This document shows positions 54,877 to 64,000 of a stretch of 64,000 nucleotides of DNA, one piece after another (position 1 is the first letter of the stretch; each line of letters begins with the position of its first letter). The position numbers and the translations under genes were made by a program. Source of the DNA: Akebia trifoliata (Eukaryota; Streptophyta; Magnoliopsida; Ranunculales; Lardizabalaceae); assembly GCA_017979445.1 (NCBI GenBank), contig CM030717.1, positions 25,903,288 through 25,967,287 on the forward strand, read 5' to 3'. The notes under the pieces were generated by a model, which saw only the letters and a list, made by a program, of their open reading frames with translations, searched no databases and was not told the origin of the DNA.

Positions 54877-55815
54877 AACCTCAGGCTCTACTGTTGCTGT
54901 AGGAAGATCGTGTATTACTTCATACTCCTCTCCACTATCAAAGGGTACTTGAGGCCTCACTTCATCAAAATTGCTTGAAAAACTATCCTTACGAAGAGTG
55001 GCCTTCTAGTTTTTACCGTTTTCAGAAAACTCCCCTCTCAAAACTTTGAAGATGTTGAATTGACACATCTGAAGAGAAAAGAATGCATGATAAATGTAAG
55101 TAACCAACCGAGACCTATACCCAAAAACCACAAGAAACTCAAAAAATATCAAAACACGAAAAAGCCCATACCTTGGCCAATTCAAACCCCAAGCCATTTG
55201 TCCCAAACCCATGTCCACCTTATTGAAGCATTTTGCCGGACATGTGGCATGCTCGACATGAAATAACTGTCCCAAGTAAATAAAAATCCCACCTAAACCA
55301 CCCCTACCTAAGCCCATCCAACACCTTACCTATCCCCAAATCTCATCATTTCTTCAATCAATTTCATTGAGGCATTTCATCAAACACTTTAAAATATATT
55401 TGTGGATGTTTAATTATCGAAAAATAGCTAAGTTAAACCTAGTTTTCGAAAATCTTATCTACTTTAAATGCAAAATCAACTTTTACCGAAGTGAACACAA
55501 ATTGAAATTTTTTACTTTCAAATCATTTTTTTATCAAATATTTTCAAGAGCCCTATATCGTACCATGAAACTTATTCTTTTTGAAAGATTTGAGAGTCAT
55601 ACATCGAGTCAAGAAACCTAGAATTCTAGGTATAATCCCTATTCGACCTAGAGCTTGGAAGGAGTGGCTTTTTATTTTAATAGATTCAATATGTGTTCAT
55701 TAAAGTGAGATGCGAACAAGCACGCATACTCGAGCTTGGTTAGACAAAAGAAGTTTGAGTCTACATCTACGCCTTTGTGAATCACTGCACACAACTCTCA
55801 GAAAAAATGAGCAGC
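54877..55815. other. Unassigned DNA right of R6
   Basis: Continuous with 35531-36874 before R6 inserted. On minus, 55080-54877 reads MCQFNIFKVLRGEFSENG, then after a stop SFSSNFDEVRPQVPFDSGEE and YEVIHDLPTATVEPEVV, and joined across the TSD to VAVEIDYSIGLKVIIPLKI (36879-36820). No family recognised; it could be an old gene or an element's gag-like ORF. The rest (55300-55815) is AT-rich without signals. Confidence 0.35.
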
Positions 55816-56396
55816 TGTAGACACCCCATATTTGCCTAAATCGAGCCCGAGAACACCAAAAATCTTTCAAGAAAGGATTTAACCCAAGTTAATTTTCAAG
55901 AGGGTTCAAAACCCCATTTTCAAACAACCACAAGGCCTAAAGGCTATTTTTTAAGATTCTAAACTAAGCGTGGTTGTACCTAACCCTTGGCCAAGCTTAA
56001 TCTTAAGCCTGGCCATACCTCAATCTTATCCAACTTATTTTTTTCATTCCAAAGGTGACTCATAGCTAGACATAATTTTTGTTTAAGCCTTAGTTTACCC
56101 AAGGCTAATTCTATTACAAGCCCATGTGAACTCGAATTTTGTTTAGGATAATTACCTTTTAACCCACTCTTTAATGATTTTTTCCTCAAGAAAATTTGTC
56201 ACTTTTACTCTTTTGTCCATCTTATAACCCTTCAATAATCCTACAACTTTGGTCTTCTTGTAAATTCTCTTATTCTTCCAACAAAGACCCTTGGTCAAAT
56301 TGGTCCTCACATGAGTGTAATTACTACCCTAACCTTATCTTGTTAGAATTAAATTACGGTAGATTACCCTTATATTCCCCAAATCTATTATCAATC

Positions 56397-58131
56397 TGAA
56401 AGCGCCCTCGATCCGCGGGGTGCGCGGATCCGTTTTTGACCCTTGAGGTTTGGGAGTCGCCACCTAGTTATTGTGGTCTAGGAACCAAACTGACTCTAAA
56501 ATGGATAAAAATTAATCTACTACAGAAAAATCTGAATCCGGGGATCATGTTACGGGGTTGGAAGGTGTTAGGCACCAACCCCGCCCGGCCATTGCCAGTC
56601 TCTACTTATCCCAAATAAATCTACATTGCTAATGACAAACCTAGATTAAAAAATAAAAAAAAACTTACCTTCGATCTGCAAAAGTGCTATTCCCTCAGAT
56701 CTGGTGAAAACGGCTCCTTGTACCGTATTCCTTACTTCGTTCTATCTCCGGATCTGATTTCTGATCTCCGAGGTAAGGTATCTCCTTCTTGGATCTGGAT
56801 ACTTTGAATTTGTTGTGAATTTTTGGGGTGTTTTTGAAAGGTTTCTAGGTATTTTTTAGGCTAAAATCGGAGTAGGGGTGTTAGGGAAGGAGTTGGGGCT
56901 CCAAAATTAAGGTTTTGGAGAGGTTGTGGAGGTTTCTTCACCTACTTTTCCTAGGGTTTTTTCTTTGATACGAAAATAGAGTGTGGAGGCTCCTATTTAT
57001 AAAGTTTTTAGAAGCATTAGGGTTTGATTAGGGTTTCATTTTAGGGTTTCAATTAGGGTTTAGACTTTGGTCTCATGAGATGGACTTAGTCTTTAGGGTT
57101 TTGACTTTAGTCTTAGGAGATTGACTTGATTAGTTTAGATTAGGGTTTTGATTTAGGGTTTTGACTTTAGTCTTATGAGATTGACTTGATTAGTTTAGAT
57201 TAGGGTTTTGATTTAGGATTTTGACTTTAGTCTTATGAGATTGACTTTAATACTTGATTTTAGTCTTACTTAATTGACTTTAATTTTGACTTTAGTTTTA
57301 TTTGATTGACTTTAATATCTTGACTTTAGTCTTGCTTGATTGACTTTAAATTTTTGGAGAACCCCTCTCTATTATATCTTTAATTCTTTGGACCCCCAAA
57401 TGGAGGGGTCCTTAAAGAAATAATCTTGCGAACCCTCAACAATTTTGCCTGAAAGCCTGATTGATCGATTTTTTTGTTCACATTTTTAAAATTAATTTTA
57501 TTAATGTTTCACTTTACATTATTTAATGATTTATTTCTTAATTTCGAAATTTTTAATTATTAAAATTGTGAAATTACCGTTTTGCCCTCGGAGAGGATTT
57601 TTTACGTTTTAAGTCATTTTTCAATGTTCCAGGATGTTTTGAAATCAGTTTTTCGTAAGGAATTCAATGGGAATGTTGGTTTTTGTCATTTATGAAATTT
57701 TTTGTGTGAAATGGTCATGAATTTTATGAGGGGTATTTTTGTAATTTTGTCAAATTTTGTGAAAATTGGTGAAATAATTTATTTGGTTTCGCTTTGTTGT
57801 TTTATGTGTTTGAATGGGTTTTCCTAAGCGTAATGTAGGCTCTAGGATTGTTTTGATGTTAGGGGTATTTTGGTAATTTGGTCATTTTTAGTGATTTTTA
57901 TCGTGAAGCTTCTTTTTGGTTTGCAAGATAATGATTTCTATGTTTCTAGAGTCGTATTTACCTAGCGTAGCGTGGTTTCTAATTTTTGTCAGTTTGAGAT
58001 ACCTCATCCGGATTTCTGAAACATATCTGGTAACAAAATGAAGCATTGGAATAAACATCCATCATTGGAAACCTTTGCGATCGGGTTGACGAGTTGATTA
58101 ATCAGGCAAGTGCAAAAATGGGGTGTCTACA
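56397..58131 (-). mobile_element. S2 solo LTR (minus strand)
   Basis: A 1735-bp Ogre-like LTR on minus with both ends intact (TGTAGACACCCC at 58131, CTTTCA at 56397), flanked by a perfect TSD CAATC (56392-56396 and 58132-58136). No internal region. TATA box TATAAATAG at 56993-57001, U5 hairpin at 56554-56582. U3 just upstream of the TATA box carries about eight AAACCCTA motifs (57015-57210 on plus as TAGGGTTT). Same subfamily as S1. Confidence 0.95.
56993..57001 (-). promoter_or_regulatory. LTR TATA box with upstream telo-box cluster (S2)
   Basis: TATAAATAG on minus. Within about 210 bp upstream (57015-57210) the motif AAACCCTA recurs about eight times. In plants this 'telo-box' is a promoter element of genes active in dividing cells; its use here is inference. 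Confidence 0.55.
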
Positions 58132-60329
58132 CAATCCTAGAAGTTTCAATGTAAATTGACCAAGTCAAGAGGTTTTGACAACTTTGCCCAACTCATATAA
58201 TTCTCTAAAACTTGTGAGCAAAGACATTCTTAACCCTAAGTTGTAAGAGAATTAACTAGGCTGAACAACCGTAATGTCCAAACTCTTACCACATATTTAT
58301 ATGTCATCTAGCCTAATTCTCTAGGACTTAACCCAAAGCCAATGACTTAGGACCTTTCTACCCTCCTTAAAGAATTCTCTAGAAACTATGACTTTTATTA
58401 TCCTATCTTTTGATCTTCATGGTTGGTGAGACCTATAGGTGAGTGAAAAAGCATCAAGTCTAAGGAAATGAGAGGTAATTTGAGTTTTTTTAGAAGTTTT
58501 ATTGAGAATATTGGGAACCCTAGGATTTAGGATAAGTTTATCCCCAAGAATCTCTTAAAATCCTATAAATAAAATCCCTATTCAAGGTAAAAGGTAAAAA
58601 GAGCTCAAGGGATCTAAAATTCTATCCAAGTTTCTCCTTAAAACCCTCTAGTCTATCAAAACTTTGTCCAAATCTCTTCTCAAACACCCAAGAAGTTCTA
58701 ACTAAGAATAAGAAAAAATCAAGGTAGGGTGTAGTTTAATTTTTTCATTTTTCTATGTAATCCCCTCTTCTACCTATTTCCTTCTTTACATTAAGCAAGT
58801 TTATTTTCATGTTTTCTTTTCTTGTAGTATTATAGATCTTAAGTTGCTTTAATGAGGCTTGGAAGTAAAAAGTAAAACCTCTTAGAGGTAATATCCTCTT
58901 GTAAGTCCTCAATAAGCTCTGAAAAGCATTAGAGTAATTATTTTTTTACTTTCTTAACAAGTTTTAAATTTCTAGTATAGAAGTCTTTATTTCCTTTAAA
59001 TTCCTTGCAAATTTGAATTCCTAAAATAGAGATTTTCATAGTTTCATTTCTAATGGCTTAAAAGCTAGAGAGTAATCCCTTCTTGTAGGTAATCTTCTCT
59101 TTCTAAGTCCATTACATGTATATACTATATGTACACATATCACAATATTTTCTCTAAAATATCTAAGGTTCAAAGGTGGGGATCTACCTAGATATACACC
59201 TAAATCTCTAAGCTAACAAAAAACTAGTCCCAAAGAGGACTCAACTCATGCATAAGGTCCCTAGTCTTTTCATGGTGGTGTCCAACTCATGGACACCACC
59301 TAATAGTTAAACGAACAAAAATATGCTCCCAAATGATCACATAACTCTTTAAAAAATGTCTTGGGATCTAAGAAGGTGAAATCTATGTGAATTCCCACCA
59401 AAATCCTAGGCTCATAAAAAATTCCAACAAACACATTCTTTTGTTTTTAACTTTCTCACTATCTTAAGTTGTTCATTTTCTAAAATTAGACTATAGTTCT
59501 TTTGCCTTTTAATCTTCCTTACAATTTTCTTTAATTTTAAAACCCAAAAAGAATTTTCCAATCTTCACATATGGTCAATTATTGGTAACTATCTTAAGAT
59601 GGGAGAGATAAGCTACCTAACACCTTACTTTTCCCTTCAACTGAACCTCCTTACTTTAGATTTCTAGGTAGATCATTTCTTCTTATCTTTTGGATATGTG
59701 AGTCACTACAAACCAAAAAATAAATTAAAAGAAATCTTTTATAGTGTCTATAGAGGGAAATAACCGCGCAGTTATCTAGATTGTACACATATCCAAGCTG
59801 GTTGAGTAGTACCATGCACAGATCAGCATATGGGGCGCTACTTGACAGAAGGGCATGCCAAGGTAGAAAGTACATGACCTAACTAGAAGAGTAGTATAAC
59901 ATTGAACTAGACCTGGTCTACTAGTAGGGCAGACTTGGTCAAAGAATATTGATAATTCTGGTTTGCGCAAGTTAAGCCTAGACATTTTGGAAGAGATCTC
60001 TCTAGTATAGCCTACAATCCAAAAGATCCCCATTCTATTTAGGATCCTAAGAATCAGGGATTCTCTGGGATCACCTCCCGTAAAAGGGGAAAATCCTGAT
60101 TTGAATAAGAAGATCCATAAATAACACAATAAGCACAGATTAAGGGATCCCTTTTAGCAGATTGGATGTTTAACCAGTATATTTGATTATTCCTCTATTT
60201 CTCTAACTTGAGCGTCGAAGAGTTTTTGACAAGTACCACGCCAGTACTAACAAAGAGGTGACAAGAGTAACTTTGGATCTGTGAGGCAAAGTCTATCAGC
60301 ACCGTTCGTCGAAATTTGAGCTCAAATAT

Positions 60330-60378
60330 TTAGCACTGTCCGTGGGAATTCAATAGCATATTAATTTCAATCAAAACA
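60330..60378 (+). other. R7 leader / primer-site region
   Basis: TTAGCACTGTCCGTGGGAA resembles the TTTGGCGCCGTCTGTGGGAA seen just inside the 5' LTR of many plant Tat-lineage elements, and lies 30 bp before the gag start codon. It is different from the tRNA-Arg site of R1, R3 and R6. Confidence 0.5.
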
Positions 60379-61408
60379 ATGAGCAGATCCATTAGAACCA
60401 TCGAAGTCAATGCACATCCACCCGTGGTACCTACTACAGATGTACAACTCTTGGCAATGTTAGAAATCATGAGGAAGTAGCAAGAGTAAATGTAGAAGAA
60501 GATGGATGACTTGGTCGAACAAAATCAAAACCTGAGTTAGCGTCTTGAAAAGCAACAACCAGCAAGATAAGATTTCCCTCTGACAGATCCTCAACCTCCT
60601 ATAAGAGATGATCGCATTTCAAATACTGAAGGAAATTCTCAATCGTTGATCCCAACGGGAGAAGGAGAAATAAAAGTTGCCACTATAACTACTCGAGCAG
60701 AGCCCACAATGGTTCTAACTTGAAAACAGGTCAGAGAGATGATTCGAAAGGAGAAGGAGACGATAAAGAGTGAAAATATTGGCACGATGGTAGCACAAGC
60801 TGTCAAGGAATTCAGAAGTCTCCCTTTACAATAGAGATCTTGGTAGAAGAAATCTCGAATAAATTTGTGCCATTACATTTCACCCCTTACTTTAGGACAA
60901 AGGACCTAGTAAAGCATTTATTCTATTTTCGACAAATGCTTACATTGTGGGAAGGGAATGAGGGCTTAATGTGTAAGTTGTTCCCTTTTAGTTTGTAAGA
61001 AAACGTATTAATCAGGTTTCACAAATTGTCGTATGGATTAGTAACTTCTTTTGAAGAGCTTTGTATTGCCTTTGTAACACGATACATTGATAACAGGAAG
61101 AGTAACGAAGATGTAGACGTTCTTCTCAGCCTGAGAATGCAGTCTGCGAAAAATCTCAGAGAGTTCACAAAGAGGTTCAGGAAAAACACGATGTCCCTGG
61201 AAAGTTGCGCAAGAGAAAGACAATACCGACGTTTAGAAATTCTTTGCCATCTAGTTCAAGATTGTATAGGTTTCTCGTGAAGAAGGGACCCGAGACACTA
61301 AGTGAACTGTTCGAAAGAGTAGAAAAATATATTAGATTGGAAGATGATCCTTGGAACTCAGTCGGGAATAGCAAGGTAATACACGCTGTGGTGAAGCCCA
61401 GCAAGTAG
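60379..61408 (+). pseudogene. R7 gag
   Basis: From ATG 60379 (MSRSIRTIEVNAHPP) the frame quickly meets TAG codons where Gln is likely (RKxQE). The capsid part is recognisable: FRTKDLVKHLFYFRQML, LWEGNEGLMCKLFPFSL, FHKLSYGLVTSFEELCIAF, VTRYIDNRKSNE, KNLREFTKRF, then SELFERVEKYIRLEDD after a frame change. This matches the Retrotrans_gag domain of Tat elements and is unlike R6 gag. At least two frameshifts and several stops. Confidence 0.82.
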
Positions 61409-61887
61409 CATCAACCACAACAGCAGAGCAGAAAGAGACTGTTCGAACAGGATAGGAAACGGAAGAGAAAAGGGACATATTTTTCCATGCCCCTTTGCAA
61501 AATCTTATCGCTCATTGTGAATAAGCCTTACTTTGAGGGGCCAGCACCACTTCCTTTAGATAAGATAAATTGATATGAGCGATATTATGAGTATCACAAG
61601 GTGTAGACACATACAACCAATAGGTACCAGGCCTTGATAAGGTTTCTAGAGAGATTGGCAAAGTATGACAGACTGAGGGACCTGCCTAGAAGACAAAGAG
61701 ATAATCTACCCTGAGACAGGAATCATAGGTCTGATTAGTCACATATTGAAGGGCATGATGGAAGGGCAGTAGTTATACATACTGTCATTAAGCAGGAGAC
61801 TAGAAGGTCAGGCTTGAATAAGATTGATGAAAGAATTAAGAAGCGACGAGCAGAACACCTTGTTCACGTCTATACAACAAGAAGTGG
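61409..61887 (+). pseudogene. R7 gag C-terminus / gag-protease linker
   Basis: Lys/Arg-rich broken frames (RKRLFEQDRKRKRKGTY-like), CCT LCKILS-type stretch and ARG-rich remnants. No zinc knuckle found. Coding but heavily decayed. Confidence 0.45.
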
Positions 61888-62178
61888 GTGCACAAAACAG
61901 ATGGAGTCTATGGAGAGCAAATCGTGGCTTTCATGAAAAAAGATTTGGAGGAGGTAGTAAGACCCCATTATGATGCACTACTAGTAACCTTTCAGGTGGG
62001 CACTTTCACTCTCAAGAGGGTGTTGATTGGCAACGGTAGTTCAGTTGACATCTTGTATGCTTCGACCTTTCTGAAGATAGGTCTTAACAGAATTGTGCTC
62101 ATTCAAGCAAGAGCCCCTTTGATTGAGTTTGACAGAAGAACAAGCCAACCATGGGGAGAAATAATCTTGCTTGTGTAG
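61888..62178 (+). pseudogene. R7 aspartic protease
   Basis: RPHYDALLVTFQVGTFTLKR, then VLIGNGSSVDILYASTF, FLKIGLNRI and TSQPWGEIILLV. In Tat proteases the active site reads V-L-I/V-D-x-G-S-S-x-D-I-L; here the catalytic Asp is Gly (GGC), so activity is lost although the frame is open for 96 codons. The stop is TAG after LLV. Confidence 0.82.
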
Positions 62179-62540
62179 ACAGTACTAATAACCTTGATGA
62201 CTAGGTTTATGGTCACCGAAGCAAATTCTCCATACAATGCCATACTGGACAGGTAGTAGACCCATGAGATGAAGGTTGTACCTTCAACATACTACAAAGT
62301 CCTGAGATTCCCAATGTTGTAAGGGATGTGGCATATATGAGGGGATCAGATAGCAGCCCAAGTGTGTACGTTGGACAAAAAAGAGATATAAAAAAAACAT
62401 TCAGCAATAGCAATTACAGTAGGGGAAACCAAACATAGAGAACCCCCATCCTTGGAGAACATCCAAATGGTGGAGGTAGGGGAAGGTAGGTAGATTGGAG
62501 TAGGGACAGAATTGAAGTTAGAAGAGCTAAAAGAGCCAAC
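62179..62540 (+). pseudogene. R7 protease-RT linker
   Basis: Continues from the protease: FMVTEANSPYNAILDR, HEMKVVPSTYYKVLRFP, then EYIKKTFSNSNYS-like remnants and VEVGEG. Several stops. Typical of the Tat linker (YNAILGR, STYHLKxKFPT). Confidence 0.55.
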
Positions 62541-63380
62541 AGATTATCTGAGGATGAACCGGGATGTTTTTACTTGGTCCATAAAAAGAAATGTCGGGGA
62601 TCAGCCCTGAAGTGATCTGCTACTATTTGAATATCAAGCCAGTGAAACAGAAGCCAATGAGATTAACACCTCATTTCTGAGAAGTAGTAAATGAAGAGGT
62701 GAGTAAGCTGATCAAAGTAGAATTCATCAAGAAAGTGCAGTTTTCTGATTGGATAACAAATATAGTAGTAGTACCAAAGAAGAATGGGAAGGTTAGGGGT
62801 TTGTATTGATTTTACAAACTTAAATAAGGCCTGCTCTAAGGATAACTTTCCTATACTAAGCGTAGGCTAGCTAGTAGATGCTACTTCAGGTCATGAAAGG
62901 CTATCCTTCATGGATGGCTATTTAGGATACAATCAGATACAGCTTAACCCAACAAACTAAGGGAAGACATCATCATCACCAAGGAAGGGTTTTACTGCTA
63001 CAAAGGTTATGTCCTTCGGGTTGAAAAATGTAGGAGCAACTTATCAGTGACTAGTAACAGAGCTCTTCAAAGATCTGTTGGGAAAGACCATGGAAGTCTA
63101 TATTGATGACTTGTTGGTGAAGAACAAAAAGAAGGAAGAACACGTTGATTTGGAGGAGGTCTTTTCACGAGTAAGGAAGGTTGGGATGAAGCTTAACTTG
63201 GAGAAGTACACTTTTACGTTAATTTCAGGGATGTTCTTAGGTTACTTGGTTACAAAGAAAGGTATAGAAGCCAATCCGGACCAGATCAGAGCACTACTAG
63301 AGATGCCCTTCCCAAAAATACAAAAACAAGCCCAAAAATTGGCATGAAGGCCCTTAACAGATTCATATCCAGGTCTTCAA
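62541..63380 (+). pseudogene. R7 reverse transcriptase
   Basis: RT motifs in broken frames: DVFTWSIKRNVG, NIKPVKQKPMRL, KLIKVEFIKKV, DWITNIVVVPKKNGKV, CIDFTNLNKACSKDNFP, LSFMDGYLGYNQIQL (first catalytic Asp), MSFGLKNVGATYQ, then VYIDDLLVKNKKKEEHVD with YIDD intact, and LEKYTFTLISGMFLGYLVTK. In-frame stops and shifts near 62580, 62800, 62870, 62960 and 63050. Less damaged at the active site than R6. Confidence 0.87.
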
Positions 63381-64000
63381 ATAAATGTAGGCCTTTCTAC
63401 CAACTATTACGAAAAAAACACCAAGTTCGAGTGGATAGAGGAATGTGAATGAACTTTTACAAAGTTGAAGAAATACTTGGGACGACCACCTATTCTTTCC
63501 AAACCAGAAGTTGGGAAGGAACTTGGACTGTACTTAGTAATTTCTAAGTATGTACTTAGTTCAATCTTTGTTAGGGTTGGGACAGCGACAGAGTAGCCCA
63601 TCTACTTCCTAAGCAATACCTTCCTCGATGTAGAAATACATTATCCCATAATCGAGAGGATGAGACTAGTTTTAGTTTACATGACTTTGAGCTTGAGACT
63701 GTACTTCTAGGCATATCGAGTACAATTCATCATAAAGTATCCCTTGAAGTCTGTCTTAGAAAAGACAGAAGGATTGGGCATAATGGAAAAAAAGGTTGTA
63801 CAACTAGCAGAATTTGGACTTGAATACAAGCTTAGAGTTTCGCTAAAAGGCCAAGTAGTAATGGACTTTTTGGCGGATTTTTCAATGGAAAAAAGAGAAG
63901 ATCCATTGGTAGAAGAGCTGGATAGCATAGAAGAAGGGTAAGAGATAAGCAACCATCCAAGATGGAGACTCTACGTTGATGGGTCTTCAAACTTGGAAAG
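63381..64000 (+). pseudogene. R7 RT connection and RNase H start (cut by window)
   Basis: The connection domain (FEWIEECE, FTKLKKYLGRPPILSKP, YLSNTFLD-like, RMRLVLVYMTLSLRLYF) leads to VMDFLADFSMEKRED and then PRWRLYVDGSSN, the first catalytic Asp of the RNase H proper, at the window edge. Integrase and 3' LTR must lie beyond 64000. Gln codons are again changed to TAG (ATE-TAG-P, LYF-TAG-A). Confidence 0.82.

Larger units (their letters stand above)
55816..60329 (+). mobile_element. LTR-like block upstream of R7, interrupted by S2
   Basis: Starts TGTAGACACCCCATATTTG at 55816 and is otherwise unlike the Ogre LTRs. A TATA box (TATAAATA, 58564-58571) lies in AATCCTATAAATAAAATCCC. The last 170 bp (ACTTGAGCGTCGAAGAG, AAGTACCACGCC) resemble the U5 end of Tat-type LTRs that precede TTTGGCGCCGTCTGTGGG-like leaders, as at 60330. 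It may be one 2.8-kb LTR once S2 is removed, but I could not confirm internal continuity, and 58140-60150 shows no other recognisable feature. Open frames on minus at 59650-60130 resemble nothing. Confidence 0.4.

Noticed and set aside
55006..55317. 103-codon minus-strand frame as a gene
   Set aside because: No recognised domain; only the last 20 codons join a possible interrupted frame.
57015..57210. Interstitial telomeric repeat
   Set aside because: TAGGGTTT copies are irregularly spaced in LTR U3 and not a perfect TTTAGGG array.

Overview
The window is plant nuclear DNA, AT-rich and dominated by decayed LTR retrotransposons; a eudicot is likely but not proven. Evidence: several copies of a Ty3/gypsy Tat/Ogre-lineage element (LTRs starting TGTAGACACCCC, an 18-nt primer-binding site matching the tRNA-Arg 3' end, an extra ORF upstream of gag, long leaders, minisatellite-bearing 3' UTRs), plus fragments of typical plant genes (UGT, cysteine-rich receptor kinase, cytosolic HSP90, CYP714-type P450). 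No intact host gene, rRNA, tRNA or CRISPR array was recognised.

Layout. 27-4074: R1, a 5' LTR and leader without gag-pol. 4075-7532 (minus): R2, a gypsy 3' LTR with a GC-rich U3, followed by RNase H-integrase; 7606-8793 (plus) is a second copy of that pol fragment, so 6344-8793 is a 1.19-kb inverted repeat. 8794-10546: fragments of UGT, CRK and HSP90 genes, all on plus, then a CACTA-transposon terminus (to 10939). 11637-11875: hAT MITE with 8-bp target duplication. 11986-15233 (minus): CYP714 pseudogene whose intron holds a serial array of foldback MITEs (12427-14570). 16192-25184 (minus): R3, a younger, heavily internally deleted Ogre copy. 25185-30762: R4, RNase H-integrase, 3' UTR and 3' LTR. 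30763 to about 36 kb: R5, a 3' UTR and a divergent repeat-rich LTR. 36880-54871: R6, a structurally complete Ogre-like element with TSD GCCAC, interrupted in its leader by solo LTR S1 (39344-40951, TSD GTGAC). 54877-60329: unassigned sequence and an LTR-like block carrying solo LTR S2 (56397-58131, minus, TSD CAATC). 60330-64000: R7, a second Tat-type element (gag, protease, RT, start of RNase H) running off the window.

All pol genes are dead: stops (largely the TAG/TGA/TAA expected from C-to-T decay), frameshifts and lost catalytic residues. The most interesting signals are not the proteins. They are (i) a U5 hairpin conserved in every LTR, with an apparently compensatory stem change in R2; (ii) 36-bp 3' UTR minisatellites whose units keep a small palindrome through paired substitutions; (iii) the 1.19-kb inverted repeat fused to a UGT fragment; (iv) a probable gene-capturing CACTA remnant; (v) foldback MITEs with a constant core and exchanged ends; and (vi) presence or absence of ORF1 among sister copies.
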